Assembly: GCF_023897065.1 (NCBI RefSeq)
Contig: NZ_JAMHIV010000016.1
Span: 153,838 to 217,837 of the forward strand
DNA from: Crossiella sp. SN42
GTDB lineage: Bacteria > Actinomycetota > Actinomycetes > Mycobacteriales > Pseudonocardiaceae
DNA length: 64,000 nucleotides
Direction of reading: 5' to 3'
In this document: positions 46,265-54,823 of the stretch, one piece after another
Layout of the letters: the number at the start of each line of letters is the position of its first letter
Position numbering within the stretch: the stretch's first letter is position 1
Translations under genes and position numbers: made by a program
The notes under the pieces: generated by a model
What the model saw: the letters and a program-made list of their open reading frames with translations, nothing else
Databases searched by the model: none
Told to the model about the DNA's origin: nothing

Positions 46265-47536
46265 TCAGGCGGCGACCGGAAGTGCTTTGAGCCCGCGGAA
46301 GCCCACTGAGGTCCGGTACACCGGGCTGCCCGCCCGCCGCAGGTTCGGCATCCGCTCGGCCAGCGCGCGCAGCGCCACCTCGCCCTCCAGCCTGGCCAGC
46401 GGCGCGCCGATGCAGAAGTACCGCCCGGCGGCGAAGGTCAGGTGGTCGCCGGCGTTGGCCCTGGTGATGTCGAAGGTCTCCGGGTCGTCGAAGACCGCGG
46501 GGTCGTGGTTGGCCCCGCCGATGAGCACGAGCACCGGGTCGTTGGCCTTGAGCCGGAAGCCCTCGATCTCCACGTCCTCGTGCGGATAGCGTGAGGTGAA
46601 CAGCGTGGTGGAGTCGTAGCGCATGGTCTCCTCCATCGCGCCCGGCGCCAGCGAGGGGTCGGCCACCAGCTTCGCCCACTGCTCCGGGTGGTCCAGCAGG
46701 TTGTGCACCGCGTTGCCGAGCAGGCTGACCGTGTTCTCGGTGCCCGCGACCAGGGTGGCGATCAGCAGCGCCTGGATCTCCCGCAGCGGCACCTCCTGCT
46801 TGGTGGCGGCCAGCAGCAGGGAGCCGATCATGTCGGTGGGCTTGTCGTCGATGCCCTCGGCCCTGCGCTTCTCCACCATCTCGCCGAAGAGGGCCTTGGT
46901 CTCGGTCATCAGCGTGCGGATCTCGCGCAGCCGGGAGAACCCGACCAGCGGGTCGGTCAGCAGGCCGATCTGCCTGGCGATGTAGGCCAGCCGGGCGTGG
47001 TAGTTCGCCGGCGCGCCGATGATGTCCGCGATCACCGCGTGCGGGATGGGCTCGCCGAAGTCGCTGACCACGTCGAACGGGCCGCGGCTGGGCACCCGGT
47101 CGAGCACCCGCCGCACGATGGCCTCCACCCTGGGCCGGTACATCTTGTTGGCGCTCGGCGAGAACGAGGGCGCCATCAGCGCGCGCATCCTGGTCTGGCC
47201 GGGCGGGTCCAGGCCGAGGAACTCGTCGATCTCCAGCTCGGCCAGCGCCTTGGCCAGCACCGCGGCCGAGGACTCGCCCTCGTTGGTGCGGACGCCGAAG
47301 CGGCGGTCCCGCATGATGGCGTTGGCCGTGCTGTAGCGCGCGGTCACCCACGCCCCCGACTTGCTGCGCACCATCGGCGCCTGTTCCCGCACCGTGGCGA
47401 AGAACGGGTACGGGGACTCACCGGTCAGCGGCCTGGTCAGTTCCCCGAGCACATCACCGAACTGGCGCAACAGCCAGGCGCTGAGCTGCTCGGCCCGCAG
47501 ACTGGTGGCCAGACGCGCGTCACCCATGATTGTCAT
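46265..47536 (-). CDS. Cytochrome P450 (second of two paralogues)
   Basis: 423 residues. Start ATG 47536 is preceded by GGGGGAAAG. I-helix TLVAGTENTV (Glu-Asn-Thr), ExxR EETMRY, haem loop FAAGRYFCIGAPLARLEG. It is similar along its whole length to the P450 at 44770, with substitutions concentrated in the substrate-recognition regions (for example TTLFTSRYPHED versus STLMVPRLTHQE). This suggests duplication followed by change in specificity. The conventional I-helix Thr is kept here and lost in the other copy. Confidence 0.9.
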   Translation of the reverse strand: MTIMGDARLATSLRAEQLSAWLLRQFGDVLGELTRPLTGESPYPFFATVREQAPMVRSKSGAWVTARYSTANAIMRDRRFGVRTNEGESSAAVLAKALAELEIDEFLGLDPPGQTRMRALMAPSFSPSANKMYRPRVEAIVRRVLDRVPSRGPFDVVSDFGEPIPHAVIADIIGAPANYHARLAYIARQIGLLTDPLVGFSRLREIRTLMTETKALFGEMVEKRRAEGIDDKPTDMIGSLLLAATKQEVPLREIQALLIATLVAGTENTVSLLGNAVHNLLDHPEQWAKLVADPSLAPGAMEETMRYDSTTLFTSRYPHEDVEIEGFRLKANDPVLVLIGGANHDPAVFDDPETFDITRANAGDHLTFAAGRYFCIGAPLARLEGEVALRALAERMPNLRRAGSPVYRTSVGFRGLKALPVAA

Positions 47537-47576
47537 GCTTTCCCCCAGAGGAAATCAGCCATGGGCGGGCTGAGTC

Positions 47577-47591
47577 CTGTATAGCACGGGG
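47577..47591 (-). promoter_or_regulatory. Promoter-like element of the second P450 gene
   Basis: The reverse strand reads CCCCGTGCTATACAG, sharing CCCC and TGCTATACAG with the element upstream of the first P450 (46161-46174). At 41 bases from the start codon it is well placed for a -10 region. An AT-rich stretch sits upstream where -35 would fall. Confidence 0.4.
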
Positions 47592-47620
47592 AAAGTCGCG
47601 CGGAAAATAACGCGATGAGG

Positions 47621-49087
47621 TTATGCGGACCTTTCTGCCGGTCCGCCGTCCTGGGCGCCGAGCCAGTCCAGGATGCCGCAGACCGCGTCGGTGCAGCCGC
47701 CGCAGCCGGTGGTGGCCCTGGTGCCCTTGGCCACCGCGCCCAGGGTGCGCGCGCCGGTCTTCCAGGCGGCCACGATGCGGCCCTTGCTGACCGTGTTGCA
47801 CCGGCACACCACCGCGGCGGCGGGCAGGTCGGCCGGGCTGGCCGCGCGCGGGGTCTCCAGCGCGGCGCGGCCGAGCAGCAGGCCGAGCCGGTCGGCGGGC
47901 GCGGGCAGGCCGCGGTCGTAGAGCTGGGTGATCAGCGCGGCCGCGTCCGGCGCGCCGAGCACGATCGCACCCGTCACCTTGTCCTCGCGCAGCACCAGCT
48001 TGGCGTAGCGGCCGCGGGCCGGGTCCTCCAGCCGCAGCACCTCCGCGCCGGGCGCGTCCACCTCGCAGTGCACCTCGCCGAGCGCGGCCAGGTCCACGTC
48101 CCTGGCCTTGAGCCGGGTGACCACCGGGGTGCCCCGGTAGCGGGCGGCCGGGTCGGTGCCGGTGAGCAGGTCGGCCAGCACCGCGGCCTGTTCCCAGGCG
48201 GGCTGGACCAGGCCGCCGACCGTGCCGGGGTGGCTGGCGCAGTCGCCGATGGCGTGGATGCGCGGATCGTTGGTGCGCAGGGAGTCGTCGATGAGCACAC
48301 CGCGGTCGCAGGCCAGTCCGGCCGCCTCGGCCAGCCTGGTCTCCGCGCGCACCCCGGCCGAGACCACCACCAGGTCGGCGGGCACGCTGCTGCCGTCGTC
48401 CAGCTTGAGCCCGTCGCCGGGCACGTAGCCCGCGGCCAGCACGCCCAGCCGGAACTCGATCCCCAAGGCCCCCAACGTCTTGCTCAGCACCCGCCCGGCT
48501 CCCGGGTCGAGCTGCCGCTCCATCAGGTGGCCGACCGGGTGGATCACGGTGACCAGGTTGCCGCGCCCGGCCAGGCCCCTGGCCGCCTCCAGGCCGAGCA
48601 GGCCGCCGCCGAGCACCGCGACCGGCGCGCCGGGCTTGGCCGCGGCCACGATCCGCGCGCAGTCGGCCAGCGTGCGGAAGGCGACCACGCCTTCGGCGGG
48701 CCGCCCGTGCTCGTCGGTCAGCCCGTCGGTGGGCGGCAGCCAGGCCCGGCTGCCGGTGGCCAGCACCAGGGCGTCGTAGGGAAGTTCCGCGCCGTCGTTG
48801 AGCCGGACCACCCGGTTCGGCCGGTCGATCGCGGTGACCGTGACCCCGGCGCGCAGGTCCACGTGCTGGGTGGCGGCCCAGTCCTCGTCGTGCAGCCGGA
48901 CCGCGGCGGCGTCCAGCGAACCGGCCAGCACGCTGGAGAGCAGCACCCGGTTGTAGGCGGGCTCGTCCTCCTCGCCGACCACGGTCAGCGCGATCCGCTC
49001 GCCCGCGGGGTCGCGGCGGCGGATCTCCTCGGCCACCCTGGCGCCGGCCATCCCGTAGCCGATGACGATCACCCGGCGTGCGTTCAT
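47621..49087 (-). CDS. FAD-dependent reductase with BFD-type 2Fe-2S domain, partner of assimilatory nitrate reductase
   Basis: 488 residues. It is homologous to the N-terminal part of NirB: RRVIVIGYGMAGARVAEEI for FAD, APVAVLGGGLLGLEAARGL for NAD(P)H and the RIHAIGDCA loop. A C-terminal BFD-like 2Fe-2S domain follows (VVCRCNTVSKG, then TTGCGGCTDAVC). It lacks the siroheme domain, so it is an electron-transfer subunit (NasB/NasC type) delivering electrons from NAD(P)H to the molybdenum enzyme. ATG at 49087 overlaps the nitrate reductase stop by 4 bases, which makes the pairing secure. Confidence 0.88.
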   Translation of the reverse strand: MNARRVIVIGYGMAGARVAEEIRRRDPAGERIALTVVGEEDEPAYNRVLLSSVLAGSLDAAAVRLHDEDWAATQHVDLRAGVTVTAIDRPNRVVRLNDGAELPYDALVLATGSRAWLPPTDGLTDEHGRPAEGVVAFRTLADCARIVAAAKPGAPVAVLGGGLLGLEAARGLAGRGNLVTVIHPVGHLMERQLDPGAGRVLSKTLGALGIEFRLGVLAAGYVPGDGLKLDDGSSVPADLVVVSAGVRAETRLAEAAGLACDRGVLIDDSLRTNDPRIHAIGDCASHPGTVGGLVQPAWEQAAVLADLLTGTDPAARYRGTPVVTRLKARDVDLAALGEVHCEVDAPGAEVLRLEDPARGRYAKLVLREDKVTGAIVLGAPDAAALITQLYDRGLPAPADRLGLLLGRAALETPRAASPADLPAAAVVCRCNTVSKGRIVAAWKTGARTLGAVAKGTRATTGCGGCTDAVCGILDWLGAQDGGPAERSA

Positions 49088-51159
49088 GTCAGGGCCTCCA
49101 GTCGAACCGCACAGACCTTGAACTCGGGCATCCGGCTGGTCGGGTCCAGCGCGGGGTTGGTGATCAGGTTGGCGCGCTGGTCACCGGCGAAGTGGAAGGG
49201 CAGGAACACGGTGTCCTGGCGCAGGCTGGGCACCGTGCGCACGGCGGCCAGCACCACGCCGCGCCGGGACACCACCCTGGCCCGCTCGCCCTCGCGCAGC
49301 CCGGCGCGGGCCGCGGTGTCCGGGTGCACCTCCACGAACACCTCGGGCACCGCGTCGTTGAGCTCGGGCACCAGCCGGGTCTGCGCGCCGGACTGGTAGT
49401 GCTGCAACACCCGTCCGGTGGTGGCGTACAAGGGGAACTCCTCATCCGGCGGCTCAGCGGGGCCCCGGTGGTCCACCGGGATGAAGCGGGCCTTGCCGTC
49501 GGGGGTGTTGAACCGCTCCAGGAACATCCGGGGCGTGCCGGGGTGCTCAGCCGAGGGCACCGGCCAGTACAGCTCCTCCCCGGCGCGCAGCCGGTCGTAG
49601 TCCACGCCGGAGTAGTCGGCCGGTCCGCCCTTGCTGGCCGCGCGCAGCTCGGTGAACGCGGTCTCGGCGTCGGTGGGGAAGCGTTCGGCGGGCTGACCGA
49701 GCCGGATGGCCAGCTCGGCCAGCAGGTCCTGGTCCCCGCGCACCCCGAGTGGCGGGCGCAGTGCCTTGCGGCGCAACAGGATCCGGCCTTCCAGGTTGGT
49801 CATGGTGCCGTCCTCCTCGGCCCACTGGGTGACCGGGAAGACCACGTCCGCGCGGGCCGCGGTCTCCGAGAGCACGAAGTCGGCCACCACCAGCAGGTCC
49901 AGCGCGGCCAGCCGCTCGGCGACCCGGTTCGAGCGCGGCGCGGAGACCAGCACGTTGCTGCCGAAGACCAGCAGCGCCTTGGGTCCCTCGGGCTGGCCGA
50001 GCGCGTCGAGCAGCTCGTAGGCGGAGCGGCCGGGGCCGGGCAGCTCCCCGGGGTCGATCCCCCACACCCCGGCCACGTGCGCGCGGGCGGCCGGGTCGGT
50101 GATCAGCCGGTAGCCGGGCAGCTGGTCGGCCTTCTGCCCGTGCTCGCGGCCGCCCTGCCCGTTGCCCTGGCCGGTGAGGCAGCCGTAGCCGGAACCCTCG
50201 ACGCCGGGCAGGCCGAGGGCCAGGCACAGGTTGATCCAGGCGGAGACGGTGTCCGCGCCGCTGGCGTGCTGTTCCGCGCCCCGCCCGGTGAGCACGTAGG
50301 CGCGCTCGGCCTGGGCGAGCAGCCGGACCGCGGCCCGCTGGTCGGCCACGCTGACCCCGGTGACCCGCTCCACCTGCTCCGGCCACCAGCGCGCGGCCAG
50401 CCGCCAGGCCGCCTCGAAACCGGTGGTGCGCGCGGCCACGTAGTCGGCGGCGAAGTGCCCGTCGGCCACCGCGAGGTGCAGCAGGCCGAGGGCCAGCGCC
50501 AGGTCGGTGCCGGGGGCGGGTTGCAGGTGCAGGCTGGCCAGCTCGGCGGTGGGCGTGCGGCGCGGGTCGATCACGATCAGTCCGCCCCGGTCGGCGGCGT
50601 TACGCAGGTGCTGGGTGAACGGCGGCATTGTTTCGGCCACGTTTCCGCCGACCAACAGCACCGCGTCCGCGCTGGCCAGATCGGTCACCGGGAACGGCAG
50701 CCCTCGGTCCAGCCCGAAGGCCCGGTTGCCCGCCGCGGCGGCCGAGGACATGCAGAACCGGCCGTTGTAGTCGATCTGCGAGGTGCCCAGTGCGACCCTG
50801 GCGAACTTGCCGAGCAGGTAGCTCTTCTCGTTGGTCAGCCCGCCGCCGCCGAAGACCGCGACCGAGTCCGGGCCGTGCTCGGCGCGCAGCGCACGCAACT
50901 TGTCAGCGACAAGATCCAGGGCATAATCCCAGGTCACCGGCCGTAGCACGCCGTCTTCCCGGACCAGTGGGGTGGTCAGCCGTCCTGGCGTGGTGAGCAG
51001 GCTGCCCGAGGTCCAGCCCTTCTGGCACAGCCCGCCCCGGTTGGTCGGGAACTCCCTCGGTTGGACCACGGGAGCCGTTGCGGTCCCGCTGACCGCCATG
51101 CCGCACTGCAGCGCGCAGTACGGGCAGTGGGTCGCGGTGGCGATGGCGGTGACGGTCAC
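49084..51159 (-). CDS. nasA: Assimilatory nitrate reductase catalytic subunit (molybdopterin)
   Basis: About 691 residues from GTG 51159; an upstream in-frame start at 51225 is possible but adds an unrelated leader. N-terminal 4Fe-4S site CPYCALQCGM...GGLCQKG. The molybdopterin guanine dinucleotide-binding core has NEKSYLLGKFARVALG, LLVGGNVAETMPPF and IVIDPRRTPTAELA, with a C-terminal MGD domain ending SRMPEFKVCAVRLEAL. It reduces nitrate to nitrite in the cytoplasm (no Tat signal). Together with the FAD partner and the nirBD operon 14 kb away it completes nitrate to ammonium. A GlnR-like half-site lies about 50 bases upstream. Confidence 0.9.
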   Translation of the reverse strand: MTVTAIATATHCPYCALQCGMAVSGTATAPVVQPREFPTNRGGLCQKGWTSGSLLTTPGRLTTPLVREDGVLRPVTWDYALDLVADKLRALRAEHGPDSVAVFGGGGLTNEKSYLLGKFARVALGTSQIDYNGRFCMSSAAAAGNRAFGLDRGLPFPVTDLASADAVLLVGGNVAETMPPFTQHLRNAADRGGLIVIDPRRTPTAELASLHLQPAPGTDLALALGLLHLAVADGHFAADYVAARTTGFEAAWRLAARWWPEQVERVTGVSVADQRAAVRLLAQAERAYVLTGRGAEQHASGADTVSAWINLCLALGLPGVEGSGYGCLTGQGNGQGGREHGQKADQLPGYRLITDPAARAHVAGVWGIDPGELPGPGRSAYELLDALGQPEGPKALLVFGSNVLVSAPRSNRVAERLAALDLLVVADFVLSETAARADVVFPVTQWAEEDGTMTNLEGRILLRRKALRPPLGVRGDQDLLAELAIRLGQPAERFPTDAETAFTELRAASKGGPADYSGVDYDRLRAGEELYWPVPSAEHPGTPRMFLERFNTPDGKARFIPVDHRGPAEPPDEEFPLYATTGRVLQHYQSGAQTRLVPELNDAVPEVFVEVHPDTAARAGLREGERARVVSRRGVVLAAVRTVPSLRQDTVFLPFHFAGDQRANLITNPALDPTSRMPEFKVCAVRLEALT

Positions 51160-51203
51160 CCCCACGACGCTAGGTCCGGCCGGTAACCCGCGGATGGCCC
51201 CCG

Positions 51204-51219
51204 GTTTCGTTTGTGCCAC
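51204..51219 (-). promoter_or_regulatory. GlnR-like half-site upstream of nasA
   Basis: On the reverse strand GTGGC-ACAAAC-GAAAC fits the GlnR half-box gTnAC-N6-GaAAC at all but one base. It lies between the TIGR02569 gene and nasA. A comparable half-site precedes nirB at 35137, so the two separate nitrate operons could be co-regulated. Confidence 0.35.
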
Positions 51220-51255
51220 CAGCACCGCACAGTCCGGGGGTGCGCCCGGTGAGGC

Positions 51256-52053
51256 TCAGATCAGGTCGAGCAGCACGTTCGCGGCGCGGTCCAGGCCGGT
51301 CAGGGACTGGGCGGTGGAGCGAGGGTGCAGCGCGTGCACGGCCAGCCGGAACAACAGCGCGCGCAGCAGCACCTGCGGCCAGTCGATCAGGTGCGACCAG
51401 CGCTGCGGCAGGCCGTTGTCGGCCCCGCCCCAGGCCAGCGCGTCCACCACGACCACCCCGGCGGCCCACTCGGCAGGCCGCCAGTACGGGCTGAAGTCCA
51501 TGATCCCGGGCGGCGCGTTGCCGGCGAAGAGCACGTTGCCGAACAGGTCGCCGTGCACCACCTGCGGCGCCAGCTTGACCGTCCGCCGCGACCCGGCCAG
51601 CGCGCCGAAGAGCCTGCCGCCCTTGTCCGGGGCCAGCGGCACGCCGTCCTCGCCCCAGGCCATCCGGTCGGCCATCGCGTAGATGTCCCTGCGCTCCTCC
51701 AGGAAACGCGGCTTGGGCAGCTCGGCGGTGGCGTTGTGCAGGCGCAGCGAGACCGAGACGACCTCGTCGTGCCGGGGTTCGGGCTGCCCGGCGAGGTGGC
51801 GGGTGGCCGACCAGCCGGAGACCACCCAGCGCCCGTCGCTGGAGCGCAACGGCCTGGCCAGGCGCAGGTTCTCCACGTCGAGGCTGTCCAGGGTCTGCGC
51901 GACCCAGGCGGCCTCGGAGGGGTTCATGGCCGGGCGGATCACCGCGTCGCCGCACAGCCAGGCCGGGCCGGAGCCGACCAGCTCGGGCTCCGCGGTGCGG
52001 GCGCCGAAAGCCGCGCGCACGTGGGCGGGCGGCGGTTCCGGGGTGGCTGTCAC
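51256..52053 (-). CDS. TIGR02569-family actinobacterial protein (aminoglycoside phosphotransferase-like fold)
   Basis: 265 residues from GTG 52053, which gives the family N-terminus VTATPEPPPAHVRAAFGA. The sequence runs through SSDGRWVVSGW and the kinase-like catalytic loop QVVHGDLFGNVLF, then IMDFSPYWRPAEWAAGVVVVDALAWGGAD, which matches the family throughout. The HGDxxxxN and later Asp are the catalytic and metal-binding residues of the APH fold, so small-molecule phosphotransfer is plausible; the substrate is unknown. From memory it corresponds to Rv3205c, adjacent to moeB/moeZ in mycobacteria as here. Confidence 0.85.
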   Translation of the reverse strand: MTATPEPPPAHVRAAFGARTAEPELVGSGPAWLCGDAVIRPAMNPSEAAWVAQTLDSLDVENLRLARPLRSSDGRWVVSGWSATRHLAGQPEPRHDEVVSVSLRLHNATAELPKPRFLEERRDIYAMADRMAWGEDGVPLAPDKGGRLFGALAGSRRTVKLAPQVVHGDLFGNVLFAGNAPPGIMDFSPYWRPAEWAAGVVVVDALAWGGADNGLPQRWSHLIDWPQVLLRALLFRLAVHALHPRSTAQSLTGLDRAANVLLDLI

Positions 52054-52153
52054 GCCAGGGACGCTACCCGCTGGCGCGCGAGTTGTGTGGGAGGCGATGT
52101 GACGTTCCCGTTGACCCACAGTGGGAAAGTCACACCGCCATGATCACGTACCG

Positions 52154-53338
52154 TCAGTAGGTCGGCAGACTGGGATCGATCTGCCTGGCCCAGGCGAGCA
52201 CCCCGCCACCGACGTGCACCGCGTCCCGGAACCCGGCCTGGTGCAGCGCGGCCAGTGCTTCCGCCGAGCGCGCGCCGGACTTGCAGTGCAGCACGATCTG
52301 GCGGTCCTGCGGCAGTTCGGAGAACGCCTCGCCGGAGAGGATGCGGTCCTTGGGGATCAGCACCGAGCCGGGGATGCGCACGATCTCGAACTCGTGCTGC
52401 TCCCGCACGTCGACCAGCAGGAACTTGTCGTCCCGGTCGAACTTGTCCTTGAGCTCCTGGGGCGTGATCGTGTTGCCCGCGGCCGCGTTCTGCGCCTCGT
52501 CGGAGACCACCCCGCAGAAGGCCTCGTAGTCGATGAGCCCGGTGATCGGGTCACCCTGCGGGTCCTTGCGGATCTTGATCGTCCGGTAGGTCATCTCCAG
52601 CGCGTCGTAGACCATCAGCCGCCCGAGCAGCGTCTCGCCGATGCCGGTGATCAGCTTGATCGCCTCGGTCACCATGATCGACCCGATCGAGGCGCACAGC
52701 ACGCCCAGCACGCCACCCTCGGCGCAGGAGGGCACCATGCCCGGCGGCGGCGGCTCCGGGTAGAGGTCCCGGTACTGGATCCCCTCCCGTCCGTCCGACG
52801 GGTTGGCCCAGAACACACTGGCCTGTCCCTCGAAGCGGAAGATCGAGCCCCACACGTAGGGCTTGCCGAGCAGCACGGCCGCGTCGTTGACCAGGTAGCG
52901 GGTGGCGAAGTTGTCGGTGCCGTCCAGGATCAGGTCGTAGTCCCGGAACACGTCGAGCACGTTGCCGGACTCCAGCCGCAACTGGTGCAGGTTGACCTTG
53001 ACGAACGGGTTCAGCTCCGCGATGGCGTCCCTGGCCGACTCGGCCTTGGGCCGGTCGATGTCGGACTGCCCGTGGATGATCTGGCGCTGCAGGTTGGACT
53101 CGTCCACCACGTCGAACTCGACGATGCCCAGCGTGCCGACACCCGCCGCGGCCAGGTACATCAACGCGGGGCTGCCCAGCCCACCGGCGCCGACCACCAG
53201 CACCTTGGCGTTCTTGAGGCGTTTCTGCCCGTCCACCCCGACATCCGGAATGATCAGGTGGCGGCTGTAGCGGGCGACCTCTTCCTTGGTCAGCTCCGCG
53301 GCTGGCTCCACCAGGGGCGGCAACGTCGAGCCCGACAT
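52154..53338 (-). CDS. moeZ: MoeZ/MoeB-type adenylyltransferase-sulfurtransferase (ThiF fold plus rhodanese)
   Basis: 394 residues from ATG 53338, with GGAGGAG upstream. The ThiF/E1-like domain (about 15-275) has the nucleotide loop VLVVGAGGLGSPALMYLAAAG and the adenylation residues in DESNLQRQIIHG. A C-terminal rhodanese domain (about 285-394) has active Cys in HCKSGARS. It adenylates and thiolates the C-terminus of sulfur-carrier proteins (MoaD, ThiS or CysO type) for molybdopterin, thiamin or cysteine synthesis. Its proximity to the molybdopterin nitrate reductase is apt, although it belongs to the conserved backbone (Rv3206c position, from memory). Confidence 0.95.
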   Translation of the reverse strand: MSGSTLPPLVEPAAELTKEEVARYSRHLIIPDVGVDGQKRLKNAKVLVVGAGGLGSPALMYLAAAGVGTLGIVEFDVVDESNLQRQIIHGQSDIDRPKAESARDAIAELNPFVKVNLHQLRLESGNVLDVFRDYDLILDGTDNFATRYLVNDAAVLLGKPYVWGSIFRFEGQASVFWANPSDGREGIQYRDLYPEPPPPGMVPSCAEGGVLGVLCASIGSIMVTEAIKLITGIGETLLGRLMVYDALEMTYRTIKIRKDPQGDPITGLIDYEAFCGVVSDEAQNAAAGNTITPQELKDKFDRDDKFLLVDVREQHEFEIVRIPGSVLIPKDRILSGEAFSELPQDRQIVLHCKSGARSAEALAALHQAGFRDAVHVGGGVLAWARQIDPSLPTY

Positions 53339-53443
53339 GGGCGCTCCTCCTAGTCCGGTGCACGGGGGCCCGGGTTCCGGCCTCCTTCGGGTGCAACGAC
53401 CTGGATACACCACTTCTTCCGACCTGGGACGTCATCCCAGTGG

Positions 53444-53584
53444 GTGGACGTCGAGTTGTCCATGCTGTGGGTGCCCAATTGGGTGGCCTCCAGCTACATC
53501 GCGGCCATCCGGCACGGGGCCACCGAACCGTGGGAGCTGATCAACGCCGCGCACACCATCGAGGTCACCCGGATCAACCCCTAG
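53444..53584 (+). CDS. Small Trp-rich open reading frame, possible 46-aa protein
   Basis: From GTG 53444 to TAG 53584 the frame reads VDVELSMLWVPNWVASSYIAAI followed by RHGATEPWELINAAHTIEV and TRINP. The composition looks like genuine protein (three Trp, balanced charge) and the codon third positions are GC-rich as in neighbouring genes. It is divergent from moeZ. A start at the internal ATG (53462) would give 40 residues. I do not recognise it. It could be a small protein or the surviving 3' end of a decayed gene. The 150 bases after it (53585-53733) hold only a weak stem AACCGGGG...CCCCGGTT (53594-53633). Confidence 0.4.
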   Translation: MDVELSMLWVPNWVASSYIAAIRHGATEPWELINAAHTIEVTRINP

Positions 53585-53733
53585 ACAGCGCGAAACCGGG
53601 GGTCCCGTCATCCGGCGGGCACTTTCCCCGGTTCACTTCTGGCCGCGTCCGCGGACCGACCAGCACACCCCCACTGTACCGCCCCCCACGAGCGACCCGT
53701 CAACTCCATCCACAGCCGAGCCGCCGCCGTCGT

Positions 53734-54756
53734 TCAGGTGACCGGCCAGGGGTTCGGGCGGCAGACCTTGCCGTCCTTGGGCACGGCGTTCTTGTCGCCG
53801 CCGTCCACCTGGTTGAGCTCCCACACGTAGTCGTTGGCGGTGCCGAAGGACTGCTGCATCATCACCGGGGCCAGCGCGCCGTTCTCCGCGCACGGCTTGT
53901 GCCGCTGTCCGAAGGCGTGCCCGATCTCGTGGTTGATCGCGTACTGCCGGTAGAGCAGGAAGTCGCTCTCGAAGGCGACCGCGCCGTAGCGCCAGCGGGC
54001 CAGGTTGATCACCAGGCGCTTCTTGCCGCTGTTCCAGCAGGAGGCCTCGTACTTGATGGAGAAGTTGCAGTAGTCGGGGCGGCGCGCGGTGTCCGAGGTG
54101 GTCAGGCTGATCCTGATGTCGGCGTTGCCGGAGTCGACCCGCTGGAGGCGGACGTTGCCGCCGCCGATCCAGCTGCGCTCGTCCTGCAGGGTGCCGTCCA
54201 CGGTCTTGGCGAAGGCGTCGTCGCCGCCGTAGGTGGAGGCGTCGATGCCGTTCTCGATCTCGACGGTGTACTTGTACAGCTTGCCGCCCTTGCCGAAGAC
54301 CGGCGTCGTGCCGCGCAGCACGTTCCAGGTGCCGCTGCCCTTGTCCTTGTACTCCTTCATCCCCGGCAGCTCCGCGCTGGGGATGTTGGCGGTGAGCTTG
54401 CCGGAGGGGGCCTCGCCCATGATCGGCGGCTCCGGCTCCTCGCCGGCCGGGCCGGTCGGGATGGTCTCCTTGGGCTGGGCCGTGTTGTCCGGGGCCGGGT
54501 CGTTGACGTTCATCAGGGCCAGCACGGTGAGCACCACCAGCACCGGCACCGCGTAGATCCGCCAGCCGTAGGTGCCCAGGATCCCGCTCTTCTTGCGTTT
54601 GGGCGGCGGGGTGTCCTGTTGGGCGGGGTCGGGGCGCCAGGAGGCGGCCAGCGGCTCGCCGCCGGTGCGGCGCTGGCCACGCTGGTACCGCCCGTCGTCG
54701 GGGCTGCCACCACGCCGGGTCACGGCGTCACGGGGTCCTTGCGTCGTCCGGGCCAC
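53734..54756 (-). CDS. DUF3152 membrane-anchored zincin-like metalloprotease
   Basis: 340 residues. A basic, Pro-rich cytoplasmic region (1-66) precedes one TM helix at about 68-86 (IYAVPVLVVLTVLALM). An exported linker then leads to a zinc-protease domain whose NHEIGHAFGQRH supplies HExxHxxGxxH with Glu as the base. Later cysteines (CAENG, VCRPNP) may form disulfides. DUF3152 proteins are actinobacterial and sit next to moeZ (Rv3207c, from memory). The substrate is unknown, and an extracytoplasmic peptidase is the simplest reading. Confidence 0.85.
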   Translation of the reverse strand: MARTTQGPRDAVTRRGGSPDDGRYQRGQRRTGGEPLAASWRPDPAQQDTPPPKRKKSGILGTYGWRIYAVPVLVVLTVLALMNVNDPAPDNTAQPKETIPTGPAGEEPEPPIMGEAPSGKLTANIPSAELPGMKEYKDKGSGTWNVLRGTTPVFGKGGKLYKYTVEIENGIDASTYGGDDAFAKTVDGTLQDERSWIGGGNVRLQRVDSGNADIRISLTTSDTARRPDYCNFSIKYEASCWNSGKKRLVINLARWRYGAVAFESDFLLYRQYAINHEIGHAFGQRHKPCAENGALAPVMMQQSFGTANDYVWELNQVDGGDKNAVPKDGKVCRPNPWPVT

Positions 54757-54823
54757 GCTCCCCAGATTGCCACACCCGGCAGTCCGGGCCGGTACTCACC
54801 ACACCCGCACGGACGGGTGCCGG

